DNA of 11,459 nt from Candidatus Aquidulcis sp. GTDB taxonomy: Bacteria > Chloroflexota > Anaerolineae > Anaerolineales > E44-bin32. The notes under the pieces were generated by a model that was given only the letters and a program-made list of their open reading frames with translations, did not search any database and was not told where the DNA came from. Positions 1 to 8,018 of this stretch are shown here, piece after piece (position 1 is the stretch's first letter; each line of letters begins with the position of its first letter). Made by a program: the position numbers and the translations under genes. The DNA lies in NCBI GenBank assembly GCA_020723365.1, contig DYJB01000084.1, positions 1 through 11,459 of the forward strand. Reading direction: 5' to 3'.

Positions 1-2
1 GG

Positions 3-545
3 CTTGGCCTCCTCGCCGGGTACGGCATGGTTCTTCAGAGCGACTACGTCCGTGCCTGGGAGTACCAGAAGGCGTTCTGGTCCGAGCTTGTCCCCCTGCT
101 ACCAGATGTCACTGAAGGGACGGTGGTTCTAGTCGAGCCCACTGGCCTGAAGGACACACGGCAAATCGCCGCGAACTACTGGAGCCTTCCGGTGATCCTT
201 GAGCAGCTCTATCAGTTCCCTGCGGGCTGGGATAGCCCGCCCCGGGTCTACCGGATGAAGGAGGACTGGACAACGAAGGCCCTGGACAACCCCGAAGTCC
301 TCGTCATTGATGAGTATGCGACCCACGCGCCCACGGATACTGCCAGGACGGCCAATCCGGCAAACGTGATACGGATCGATACGACGGCGGGTAGGCTTCG
401 CCGCTCAACCGAGGTAGTATCCCCGGCCGGCCAGACCATTCATCTCCGGCCATTACCCAGCCATTGGGATGAACCTCCCTACAGCCGGGGCTTTCTTTGG
501 AGCATCCTGATCGCCGGGTTGTCGGCGGGACCATCGGGCGGCTGA
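3..545 (+). CDS. C-terminal part of a probable polytopic membrane protein (5' end outside window)
   Basis: The reading frame is open from base 3 through the stop at 543-545, so the gene is cut by the window edge. The in-frame ATG at 27 is internal. Visible: the first residues (LGLLAGYGMVL) look like the end of a transmembrane helix. About 150 soluble residues follow, with WEYQKAFWSELVPLLPDV, then TVVLVEP, and a C-terminal EPPYSRGFLW. This layout (a hydrophobic N-terminus, then a periplasmic or extracellular tail with a 'QKAFW..L....P.....T' start) resembles large uncharacterised membrane proteins or glycosyltransferase-like proteins of Chloroflexota. That assignment is from memory of the family style and is an inference. 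I do not recognise a specific function. It converges on the Rieske gene, with a shared hairpin terminator between them. Confidence 0.55.
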   Translation, partial: LGLLAGYGMVLQSDYVRAWEYQKAFWSELVPLLPDVTEGTVVLVEPTGLKDTRQIAANYWSLPVILEQLYQFPAGWDSPPRVYRMKEDWTTKALDNPEVLVIDEYATHAPTDTARTANPANVIRIDTTAGRLRRSTEVVSPAGQTIHLRPLPSHWDEPPYSRGFLWSILIAGLSAGPSGG

Positions 546-673
546 CCCATCGCGCGCAATTCCCGTCGGTTTGGGGCCGCACCGGGCTCCTGGTCGCGCT
601 GAGCCTGGACAGACCGAGGACAACGCCGCCACCGCTGGCTTCCCACGCCTGTGTGTTGAGTCTGCACGTCCGC

Positions 674-707
674 AAAACGGCGCCGGCAAGTCGCCGGCGC
701 CTGCTTT
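674..707. terminator. Bidirectional hairpin terminator between convergent genes
   Basis: A perfect 9-bp inverted repeat (GGCGCCGGC at 679-687, GCCGGCGCC at 693-701) encloses a 5-nt loop. AAAA at 674-677 becomes a T tract on the minus strand just after the stem, and CTTT follows on the plus strand (704-707). It lies 45 bp past the end of the minus-strand Rieske gene and about 130 bp past the plus-strand partial gene. It therefore best serves the minus-strand operon and possibly both. The rest of 546-747 shows no gene. Confidence 0.7.
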
Positions 708-747
708 CATCCCGCATGCCCGCAGGCGAGGCGGCGCCCGGCGCGCT

Positions 748-1737
748 TCAGCCACCCTCGCCGCGCAGCTCGCTCCGTCGGCGGCGATAGGCGATGATCG
801 GGCCGTCGCCCGGGATCAGCTTCTCGCCCATGCGCAGGTCGCTCCGCTTCGGCAGCTGCGTCCGCACGACGCGCTTGTCCTGGTTGAGGATCACACGGTT
901 GGCCGGGAGGGATGCCAGGTTGAACAGTTGGCGCAGCCCGGGCAGGCGTACGATCCGCTGGTAGAAGCGCACGTACATGCGCGTGTTCTCGTCGTCGATC
1001 GGCACGAAGGCCGCCATCACCCTCACGTCGTCCCCGATCCAGTTGTGCCAGATGTTGGGAAACTGGAACTGCAGCGAGGGACGGCGCGCCGGGACGGCGA
1101 GGTCTTCCGCCCGCCTGGCCGGCTGGCCATGGTCGAGTTCGTTGAAGACCCAGATGTTCATCCGGTCGCGCGGCAGCCCGGGTCGATCCTCCCAGCGCAC
1201 GAGCGGGCCGTGGATCAGCGTGCGGTTGCCGCGCCCGATGGTCGTGGCATGCACGAAGGGCAGATGGACGGCGTCGAGCTGGTTCTCGATGGCACGCGAA
1301 TAGTGCACGGGCCAGTGATCTCGAATGGTGCCATACGAGAAGGTGGCGTCGAGCTCCTCGAACCAGGGGATCTCCGGCGCGGCCTGCGCCGCCTCGCCCC
1401 ACCACACCCAGATGAAGCCGTGCGCCTCCCGCGCCGGGTAGCCCGTCGCCTGGAACGCCTTGGGGACTTCAGCCGACCGCCCATTGGCCGGAATGAGGGT
1501 GCAGCGGCCTGATGGATCGAAGGTCAGGCCGTGGAAGGGGCACTCGATCGCCCCCTCCTGCAATCGTCCGATCGAGAGCGCCGCCCCGCGGTGGGGGCAA
1601 GCGTCGCGCAGGCAGACGGGATCACCCGCCGGCGTGCGCCAGAAGACGAGCCGCTCCCCGAAGCGCGTCACACCCACCGGCCGCCCGCGCGGCACCTCGC
1701 TGGATTCGAGAACGGCGTACCACTGATTGGGGATCAT
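748..1737 (-). CDS. Rieske [2Fe-2S] non-heme iron oxygenase, alpha-subunit type
   Basis: A 329-residue protein with an N-terminal Rieske domain. CPHRG supplies C47 and H49, and CPFHG supplies C66 and H69 (C-x-H ... C-x-x-H). The C-terminal catalytic domain has the mononuclear iron site: bridging D155 with H158 and H163 in 'LDAVHLPFVH', and a likely third ligand D287 in 'NQDKRVV'. The length and this arrangement match the single-component-oxygenase group (vanillate O-demethylase, dicamba demethylase, pheophorbide a oxygenase types). These use O2 and electrons from a separate reductase to hydroxylate or demethylate aromatic or cyclic substrates. The substrate cannot be read from sequence. The start is supported by GGGAG 5 nt upstream of the ATG. 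It lies 35 bp after hypE on the same strand, as the last gene of the hyp operon, and no reductase gene is visible. Confidence 0.9.
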   Translation of the reverse strand: MIPNQWYAVLESSEVPRGRPVGVTRFGERLVFWRTPAGDPVCLRDACPHRGAALSIGRLQEGAIECPFHGLTFDPSGRCTLIPANGRSAEVPKAFQATGYPAREAHGFIWVWWGEAAQAAPEIPWFEELDATFSYGTIRDHWPVHYSRAIENQLDAVHLPFVHATTIGRGNRTLIHGPLVRWEDRPGLPRDRMNIWVFNELDHGQPARRAEDLAVPARRPSLQFQFPNIWHNWIGDDVRVMAAFVPIDDENTRMYVRFYQRIVRLPGLRQLFNLASLPANRVILNQDKRVVRTQLPKRSDLRMGEKLIPGDGPIIAYRRRRSELRGEGG

Positions 1738-1772
1738 GGCGTCTCCCGGAGTTCGATCGCCAGGGCGGGTCG

Positions 1773-2846
1773 TCAGCAGATGCGCGGCAGCATCTCGCCG
1801 GCCAGCATGTCGACCAGTCGTGTGCCGCCGATGGCCGTCCGCATCAACACCCGGCCGGCCGGGTCAGCCAGCACCCTCCCGATCCGCACTGCCCCCTCCC
1901 CGTAACGGGTGCGGCGCAGGGCCTGCAGCGCGGCCTCGGCTTCGGCCGCAGCGATGATCGCCACCAGCCGGCCCTCGTTGGCCACGTACAGCGGGTCCAT
2001 CCCCAACAGCTCGCAGGCGGACTGCACCGCCGGACGAACGGGGATGGCCGATTCGTCCAATTCGATTCCGACGCTGCTCTGACGGGCGATCTCATTCAGG
2101 GTCGTCGCCAGCCCGCCCCGCGTGGGGTCGCGCAGCACATGCACCTGCCGGCAGGCTTCGAAGAGGGCCTCGACCAGGCCATGGATCGGGGCGACATCCG
2201 AGACGATGTCGCTCGCCAGCCCCAGCCCGCCGCGGGCTTCGAGGACGGCGATGCCGTGATCGCCCAGCGGACCCGAGACCAGCACAGCATCACCCGGCCG
2301 CGCCAGCCGCCCGCTGGCTTCACGCCCCTCGGGCACCCAGCCGACGCCGGCGGTCGAGATGAACAGCCCGTCGGCCTTGCCCCGCTCGGCGACCTTGGTG
2401 TCCCCGGCGACGATCGCCACCCCGGCCTCCTCGGCCGCCACGCGCATCGATTCGATCACCCGATCGAGCGTCGCCAGCGGCAGGCCCTCCTCGAGAATGA
2501 AGGAGGCCGTCAACCACAGCGGGTGCGCGCCCATCACCGCCAGATCGTTGACCGTGCCGCACACCGCCAGGCGCCCGATATCGCCGCCGGGGAAGAAGAG
2601 CGGCGCCACGATGTGGGCGTCGGTGGTGATGGCCAGGCGCCCGGCTGCCTGCGGCAGCCGCAGCACGGCGGCGTCATCCCCCTGCTCCAGCGCCGGGTTG
2701 CCCAGCACGCGTTGGAAGCGGCGCTGCACCAGGTCGTGCGTCATGCGCCCGCCGCTGCCATGCCCCATCACGACGGTCACGTCGTGCGCCAGCGGCACCG
2801 GGCAGACGGCGCCTTCCATCACGGGGATCGCCTCGTCACGCTTCAT
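1773..2846 (-). CDS. hypE: HypE, hydrogenase maturation carbamoyl dehydratase
   Basis: A 357-residue AIR-synthase/PurM-like protein. HypE accepts a carbamoyl group from HypF on its C-terminal cysteine and dehydrates it with ATP to a thiocyanate, which supplies the cyanide ligands of the hydrogenase iron. Visible: the GHGSGGR motif (28-34), the CGTVNDLAVMGAHP segment (96-109), GDTKV (149-153), DPTRGGL (240-246), and the diagnostic C-terminal PRIC with catalytic C357 as last residue. The length is slightly above the usual 330-350. The ATG is preceded by AAGGA about 9 nt upstream. It follows hypD by 49 bp and precedes the Rieske gene by 35 bp. The last residue is intact, so the enzyme is likely functional. 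Confidence 0.97.
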   Translation of the reverse strand: MKRDEAIPVMEGAVCPVPLAHDVTVVMGHGSGGRMTHDLVQRRFQRVLGNPALEQGDDAAVLRLPQAAGRLAITTDAHIVAPLFFPGGDIGRLAVCGTVNDLAVMGAHPLWLTASFILEEGLPLATLDRVIESMRVAAEEAGVAIVAGDTKVAERGKADGLFISTAGVGWVPEGREASGRLARPGDAVLVSGPLGDHGIAVLEARGGLGLASDIVSDVAPIHGLVEALFEACRQVHVLRDPTRGGLATTLNEIARQSSVGIELDESAIPVRPAVQSACELLGMDPLYVANEGRLVAIIAAAEAEAALQALRRTRYGEGAVRIGRVLADPAGRVLMRTAIGGTRLVDMLAGEMLPRIC

Positions 2847-2895
2847 TCAGAACCATCCTTCAAGCCCCCCCGGGGCGGCGGCCGATCCGCACCCC

Positions 2896-3980
<1,085 letters not shown>

Positions 3981-3984
<4 letters not shown>

Positions 3985-4241
3985 GCCGGCTCCCCGCCTC
4001 CCGGCAGCCCGTCCTCGAAATCGACGATCTGGCGCAGCGTCTCGAGCGTTGCCTGGGCCTCGGACTCACTCAGCAGGTTGAGGACGAAGCCAACGTGGAC
4101 GATGCCGTAGTCGCCCACCTGGGCTTCCGGCACGTACGTCAGGCAGGCCTCTCGCAGCACCCCGCCGAAATCGAGGCGCCCCATGCGCAGGCCGTCGCGA
4201 TCGTAGATCTCCATGATCTTGCCCGGTACGGCAAGGCACAT
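3981..4241 (-). CDS. hypC: HypC, hydrogenase maturation chaperone
   Basis: An 86-residue protein of the HypC/HupF/HybG family. It starts with MCLAVPGKI, whose C2 is the residue that carries the iron centre between HypD and the hydrogenase large-subunit precursor. It continues with DFGGVLREACLTYVPEAQVGD and YGIVHVGFVL, the small beta-barrel, and a helical tail rich in Glu and Leu. The frame is open upstream to a possible ATG at 4352. The ATG at 4241 is chosen because residue 2 must be Cys and because a perfect AGGAGG lies 6 nt upstream. It lies 43 bp after hypF and overlaps hypD by 4 bp. Confidence 0.97.
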
Positions 4242-4247
4242 ACCCAA

Positions 4248-4253
4248 CCTCCT
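4248..4253 (-). promoter_or_regulatory. Strong ribosome binding site of hypC
   Basis: On the minus strand AGGAGG stands 6 nt before the ATG of hypC. It fixes the start at 4241 against the longer open frame and suggests that this small protein is translated strongly. Confidence 0.85.
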
Positions 4254-4284
4254 CAATCTCGCGCCGGAGCCATACCGCCAGGCC

Positions 4285-6591
4285 TCAGTGGCCCGACCCC
4301 GCCAGCGCGGCGGCCGCCACGACCGCCTGCCCCAGCGCCAGGCCCCCGTCATTGGCCGGAACCTGGCGGTGGGTGTGAACCACGAACCCTTCCCCCCTCA
4401 GCCGCCGGACGCTTTCCTCGAGCAGCGTTCGATTCTGCCAGACCCCGCCGCTCAGGGCGACCGTCGTGACGCCGGTCTCCGCGCGCAGATCGGCGCACAG
4501 GCCCGCCACCATCCATGCCACCCCGCGGTGGAAGCGGGCGGCGATGCGCCCCGCCGCCACTCCCGTTCGCAAATCGTCCACCATCGATCGGATCACCGGC
4601 GTCGGGTCCAGGACAGCACCCTGCCTGGCGAAGGCATAGGCGCCGGCTTCGTGCGGATCGACCTGCGCCTCCAGCTCGATGGCCGCCTGGGCCTCGTAGT
4701 TGACGCTCGAGCGGACGCCGATCAGGGCTGCAGCGGCATCGAACAAGCGGCCCATGCTGGAGGTCTGCGGAAGCCGCGCCGGCTCCGCCAGCAAGTTGGC
4801 CAGCACGCGCCGTATGGCAGGATCGGTCCCACGCACCGGCGGCAGGTCGTCGTCCCAAGCCAGGCCTGCGGCGCGCAGCCAGGCCAGCGCCAGGCGCCAC
4901 GGCTGCCGCACGCAGGCATCGCCTCCCGGCATGGGAATGGGCTGCAGGTAGCCCACGCGCTGATAGCCGGCGTAGTCCGCCAGCAGGAACTCGCCGCCCC
5001 ACACCGTGCCATCGTCCCCGTACCCGCTGCCGTCGAAGGCCACGCCGATCACCGGACGATCGCCGGACAGGCCGTGTTCGGCCATGCAGGCGGCGATGTG
5101 GGCATGATGATGCTGCACGCCGATGCACGGAAGCCCTTGGCGGTCCCCCCGCTGCCGCAGGTAGCGCGTCGCCAGGTAGTCCGGGTGGAGGTCGCAGGCC
5201 AGGGCTTCGACCTGCAGGCGGAACAGGCGCTCGAAGTGCTCGACGCCGCTCTCGAACGAACGCAGCGTCTCGTAGTTCTCCAGGTCGCCGATGTGGTGGC
5301 TGACGAAGGCGTAGTCGTTTCGGGTGACGCAGAAGGCGTTCTTGAGCTCAGCGCCGCCCGCCAGGATCGACGGCCCCGGCCTGGGCAGGCGCACCGGGTA
5401 GGGTGCATAGCCGCGCGCCCGGCGCAGCGGGTAGGCGCCGCCGGCGAAGCTGCGCACAACCGAGTCGTCGCAGCGAATGTGGATCGGCCGGTCGTGCATC
5501 AGGAAGGCATCCGCCAGTCCCGCCAACCGCCGGCGCGCCTCGTCGTTGTCGGTGGCGATCGGCTCTTCCGACAGGTTCCCGCTCGTCATGACCAATGCCG
5601 TGGGGAAGCCCTCGGCCCGCTCGAGCAGCAGGTGGTGCAGCGGCGTGTAGGGCAGCATGATCCCGAGCGTGTTCTGCCCCGGCGCCACCTCGGCCACAAT
5701 GTCGGACCCCACCCGGCGCGGGGCGATCACAACCGGCCGGGCGATGGACTGCAGCAGGGCGCGCTCCATCTCGTCCAGGGCGGCGTGCGATTCGGCGGCC
5801 TGCAGGTCCGCCGCCATGACGGCGAAGGCCTTGTCGACGCGCAGCTTGCGCCGGCGGAGCTCGGCCACCGCCTGGCCGTTGGCGGCGTCGCAGGCCAGGT
5901 GGAATCCGCCCAGCCCCTTGACGGCCACGATCCCACCGGCCTGCAGCACGCCGCGCGCCTCGGCCAGCGCTGACTCGCCCTGCCCGCGCGTGACGCCGCC
6001 GCGCTCGAGCCAAAGGCGCGGCCCGCAGTCCGGGCAGGCGACGGGCTGGGCGTGGAAGCGCCGGTCGCGGGGATCGCCGTACTCCGCGGCGCACGCCGGA
6101 CACATCGGAAAGCCGGCCATGGTCGTGTTGGGCCGGTCGTAGGGGATGGCCGTGATGATGGTGAAGCGCGGGCCGCAGTTGGTGCAGTTGATGAAGGGAT
6201 AGCGATAGCGGCGGTCCTTCGGATCGAAGAGCTCGCGCCGGCAGTCGTCGCACAGCCCGACGTCGGGGGAGATGGGCAGGAAGGCGCCGGGCTGGTCGTG
6301 CGAGTCGAGGATGGTGAAGGCGGTGAAGCCGGACGGCGCCTGGGGGAGCGACTCGATGCGATCGATGCGCGCCAGGGGCGGCGCCTCACGCCGCAGCGCG
6401 GCAGCGAACGCCTCCAGGGCCGGGGCCGGACCGTCGAGCTCGATCTCGACGCCCGCCGCCGTGTTGCGCACCCAGCCCGGCAGCCCGAGGCGGGCGGCCA
6501 GCCCGAAGACGAACGGGCGGAAGCCCACGCCCTGGACGATGCCGGTCACGCGCAGGCGCAGCCCCTGCAGCGCCTGAGTCTCGACGGTCAT
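4285..6591 (-). CDS. hypF: HypF, carbamoyltransferase of hydrogenase maturation
   Basis: A 768-residue protein, the full family length. HypF converts carbamoyl phosphate and ATP into carbamoyl-AMP and transfers the carbamoyl group to the C-terminal cysteine of HypE. Domains in order: acylphosphatase-like (about 11-95, VQGVGFRPFV with R25, and VRNTAAG with N43); two zinc-finger units with four CxxC pairs (114/117, 136/139, 164/167, 186/189); a YrdC/Sua5-like domain (about 205-400, KGLGGFHLACDA and SGNLSEEP); and a Kae1-like carbamoyltransferase domain (about 405-768, QHHHAHIAA from 493, FDGSGYGDDGTVWGGEF, ALSGGVWQN). The frame is open to an ATG at 6642. The ATG at 6591 is preferred because it overlaps the hypB stop (ATGA) and directly precedes the acylphosphatase domain. 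All key motifs are intact. Confidence 0.97.
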   Translation of the reverse strand: MTVETQALQGLRLRVTGIVQGVGFRPFVFGLAARLGLPGWVRNTAAGVEIELDGPAPALEAFAAALRREAPPLARIDRIESLPQAPSGFTAFTILDSHDQPGAFLPISPDVGLCDDCRRELFDPKDRRYRYPFINCTNCGPRFTIITAIPYDRPNTTMAGFPMCPACAAEYGDPRDRRFHAQPVACPDCGPRLWLERGGVTRGQGESALAEARGVLQAGGIVAVKGLGGFHLACDAANGQAVAELRRRKLRVDKAFAVMAADLQAAESHAALDEMERALLQSIARPVVIAPRRVGSDIVAEVAPGQNTLGIMLPYTPLHHLLLERAEGFPTALVMTSGNLSEEPIATDNDEARRRLAGLADAFLMHDRPIHIRCDDSVVRSFAGGAYPLRRARGYAPYPVRLPRPGPSILAGGAELKNAFCVTRNDYAFVSHHIGDLENYETLRSFESGVEHFERLFRLQVEALACDLHPDYLATRYLRQRGDRQGLPCIGVQHHHAHIAACMAEHGLSGDRPVIGVAFDGSGYGDDGTVWGGEFLLADYAGYQRVGYLQPIPMPGGDACVRQPWRLALAWLRAAGLAWDDDLPPVRGTDPAIRRVLANLLAEPARLPQTSSMGRLFDAAAALIGVRSSVNYEAQAAIELEAQVDPHEAGAYAFARQGAVLDPTPVIRSMVDDLRTGVAAGRIAARFHRGVAWMVAGLCADLRAETGVTTVALSGGVWQNRTLLEESVRRLRGEGFVVHTHRQVPANDGGLALGQAVVAAAALAGSGH

Positions 6592-7259
6592 GCCGCGCCC
6601 CTGCGCCCCTCGGCTGCTGCTGCCTGAACCCAGTCGAGCCAAGCCGGCAGACCCTCGCCCGTACGGCAGGACACGGCGAACGTGCGCACGCCCGGATTGA
6701 GGATCTCGACACCCTGGCGGAAGCGAGCCATGTCGAAGGTGACGTAGGGCAGAAGGTCCGTCTTGTTGATCAGCAGCACGTCGACGCCGCGGTACATTCC
6801 CGGGTACTTGTAGGGTTTGTCGTCGCCTTCGGGGACCGAGGCGATCAGCACGCTGTGATGTGTGCCCAGGCGGAAGGAGGCGGGGCAGACCAGGTTGCCG
6901 ACGTTCTCGACGATCAGCAGGTCAAGGCCGGTGAGATCGAGCTGTCCCAGCGCGCCCTGGACCATGACGGCGTCGAGGTGGCACTCGCCGCCGGTATTGA
7001 TCTGCACGGCCGTGGCGCCGGCGGCGGCGGCCCGGTCGGCGTCCAGGCTGGTGGCGATGTCCCCGTCAATGACCGCCAGGCGCAGCCGGCCGGCGAGGGC
7101 GCGCACGGTGTGCTCGATGAGCGAGGTCTTGCCGGCGCCGGGCGAGGCCATCAGGTTGAGGCCGAGGACTCCGGCGGCATCCAGGCGGGCGCGGTTCTCG
7201 TCCGCCAGCCGGTCATTGGCGCCCAGGATGTTCTCGACCACGGCCACGCGCTGCGGCAT
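6588..7259 (-). CDS. hypB: HypB, nickel-inserting GTPase
   Basis: A 223-residue SIMIBI-class GTPase that works with HypA to load nickel into the hydrogenase large subunit. Visible: P-loop SPGAGKTS (39-46), DGDIAT (65-70), the metal-binding GGECHLDA with C93 and H94 in the G domain, NVGNLVCP with C125, and NKTD (165-168) for guanine recognition. It lacks the N-terminal CxxCGC high-affinity nickel motif and any His-rich stretch found in some homologues, so it is the short form. The frame is open to an ATG at 7382, but MPQRV at 7259 is chosen: AGGAG lies 7 nt upstream, and the start follows the hypA stop by 2 bp. Its stop overlaps hypF. Confidence 0.96.
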   Translation of the reverse strand: MPQRVAVVENILGANDRLADENRARLDAAGVLGLNLMASPGAGKTSLIEHTVRALAGRLRLAVIDGDIATSLDADRAAAAGATAVQINTGGECHLDAVMVQGALGQLDLTGLDLLIVENVGNLVCPASFRLGTHHSVLIASVPEGDDKPYKYPGMYRGVDVLLINKTDLLPYVTFDMARFRQGVEILNPGVRTFAVSCRTGEGLPAWLDWVQAAAAEGRRGAA

Positions 7260-7261
7260 GC

Positions 7262-7639
7262 CTATGCTCCTGCCGGATCGGCCGTCGCCGGACCGTCCGA
7301 GTCGACCTCGATGGCTTCGACGTAGAACTCCTCGCCGGCCGTCACGCGCACCTGCTCGCTCCCGCACGTGGGGCACGACCATGTGTCCCCCTGTGGAGCG
7401 TAGGCATGGCCGCAGGCCTGGCAGGTGAAGCGCGCTTCCAGCCGGCGGAAATCCAACCGGGCGCCTTCGGCCGGGGTGCCGCGGGCGACGAAATCCCAGT
7501 AGAAGGCGACCGAATCATCCACGATCGACGATAGCTGGCCGACGACCAGGTGAATGGTGTTGATCCGTCCGGCGCCGGCCTGGCGGGCATGGCGCAGGGC
7601 GATCTCGAGCACGTTCTGGGTGACGGCGAGTTCGTGCAT
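7262..7639 (-). CDS. hypA: HypA, nickel metallochaperone
   Basis: A 125-residue protein that delivers nickel with HypB. MHELAVTQ carries the nickel-ligand H2. The zinc site is CQAC (C73, C76) with CPTC (C89, C92), and AGEEFYVEAIEV is the usual C-terminal strand. A short acidic tail (DSDGPATADPAGA) is extra. The frame is open to 7714, but the start must be the MHE at 7639 because the N-terminal amino group and H2 bind nickel. The ribosome binding site in front of it is weak (GAGCAAG). It is the first gene of the hyp operon and faces the divergent arsR gene. Confidence 0.95.
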   Translation of the reverse strand: MHELAVTQNVLEIALRHARQAGAGRINTIHLVVGQLSSIVDDSVAFYWDFVARGTPAEGARLDFRRLEARFTCQACGHAYAPQGDTWSCPTCGSEQVRVTAGEEFYVEAIEVDSDGPATADPAGA

Positions 7640-7699
7640 GCCAGCTTGCTCAAGCATACCAGCGGCCGCCGGTGCGGCGTGGTAAGGAAAGTCACGAGA

Positions 7700-7728
7700 T
7701 GAATACGAATTCAATCTTTTTTGACCAA
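7700..7728 (-). promoter_or_regulatory. Candidate promoter of the hyp operon
   Basis: On the minus strand TTGGTC (7723-7728) and TATTCA (7700-7705) are 17 bp apart in an AT-rich patch (about 7698-7735) that stands out in this GC-rich DNA. Each box matches the sigma-70 consensus at only three of six positions. The position would give a leader of about 55 nt before hypA. This is a weak, position-based proposal. Confidence 0.25.
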
Positions 7729-7740
7729 GAACTGTAGACC

Positions 7741-7850
7741 GGCAGCCTGCGGCACCCCAACCGGATTGGGCCGTCGGTCGAGGGACGGCCGGAGTCCTAC
7801 GTACCGCCGGTGGCGCCGCCAGACAGGCAGTCGCCCTTGCGGGCGGCCCT
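7741..7850. other. GC-rich intergenic segment with several potential stem-loops
   Basis: This non-coding stretch between hypA and arsR holds three short perfect inverted repeats. They are CCCAA/TTGGG (7756-7760, 7766-7770), GGCCGTC/GACGGCC (7769-7775, 7784-7790) and CGCCC/GGGCG (7832-7836, 7841-7845). The first two share bases 7769-7770, so they cannot both form fully. It could be a leader or small RNA, a remnant of a mobile element, or chance in GC-rich DNA. On the minus strand it also lies within a 55-codon frame (7711-7878) with AGGA 8 nt before its ATG. That frame shows no recognisable domain and is not called as a gene. Confidence 0.3.
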
Positions 7851-7890
7851 CCTTCCAGGCTGTGGCTGCTTCGGCCATCCCGGCGTTCCT

Positions 7891-7910
7891 ATTGTGACCC
7901 ATGTCACAAT
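7891..7910. promoter_or_regulatory. CRP/FNR-family operator, HcpR-like palindrome
   Basis: A perfect palindrome: ATTGTGAC, spacer CCAT, then GTCACAAT. It contains TGTGA-N6-TCACA, the CRP-type core. With its flanks it fits the consensus I recall for HcpR (wTTGTGA-N6-TCACAAw), a CRP/FNR-family regulator of sulfur and nitrosative-stress genes in sulfate reducers. It lies 109 bp before the arsR start and 251 bp before the hypA start. It could therefore act on either operon. Which protein binds is inference. Confidence 0.6.
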
Positions 7911-7927
7911 ACGAATATGACATTCGT
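7911..7927. repeat. Inverted repeat ACGAAT-N5-ATTCGT
   Basis: A perfect 6-bp inverted repeat with a 5-nt spacer directly abuts the CRP-type palindrome. The 9-mer AATACGAAT that overlaps its left arm (7908-7916) also occurs at 7702-7710 near the candidate hyp promoter. It could be a second operator, perhaps for the ArsR protein. Confidence 0.35.
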
Positions 7928-7982
7928 CCTCCCGCCCGAACAAGAATGCGGATGACAATAGGCCTTGATATCGCCCTAGCCG

Positions 7983-7996
7983 AATATGCGTATATT
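7983..7996. promoter_or_regulatory. Candidate ArsR operator just before arsR
   Basis: AATAT-GCGT-ATATT is an AT-rich palindrome of the kind bound by ArsR/SmtB repressors. It sits 22 bp before the proposed GTG start of the ArsR gene, where autoregulation would be expected. No convincing -35/-10 pair could be fixed around it. Confidence 0.35.
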
Positions 7997-8004
7997 GCGT
8001 CTAC

Positions 8005-8009
8005 AGGAG
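8005..8009 (+). promoter_or_regulatory. Ribosome binding site that selects the GTG start of arsR
   Basis: AGGAG lies 9 nt before GTG 8019. The upstream in-frame ATG at 7986 has no such site and lies inside the palindrome, so the GTG is preferred. Confidence 0.55.
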
Positions 8010-8018
8010 CAAGCCAGC

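Noticed and set aside
571..1512. Plus-strand open frame (313 codons) opposite the Rieske gene
   Set aside because: It is antisense to an intact Rieske oxygenase and has no recognisable motif.
4213..5973. Long plus-strand open frame (586 codons) opposite hypF
   Set aside because: It is antisense to a gene with all HypF motifs intact, and the product shows no recognisable domain.
7711..7878. Small minus-strand frame (55 codons) upstream of hypA with AGGA before its ATG
   Set aside because: The product is Arg/Pro-rich with no known family, and the frame covers hairpin-rich DNA. It is kept only as a remark in the intergenic entry.
7965..7996. TTGATA (7965-7970) and TATATT (7991-7996) as an arsR promoter
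   Set aside because: The spacer would be 20 bp and transcription would start at or beyond the ribosome binding site, leaving almost no leader.
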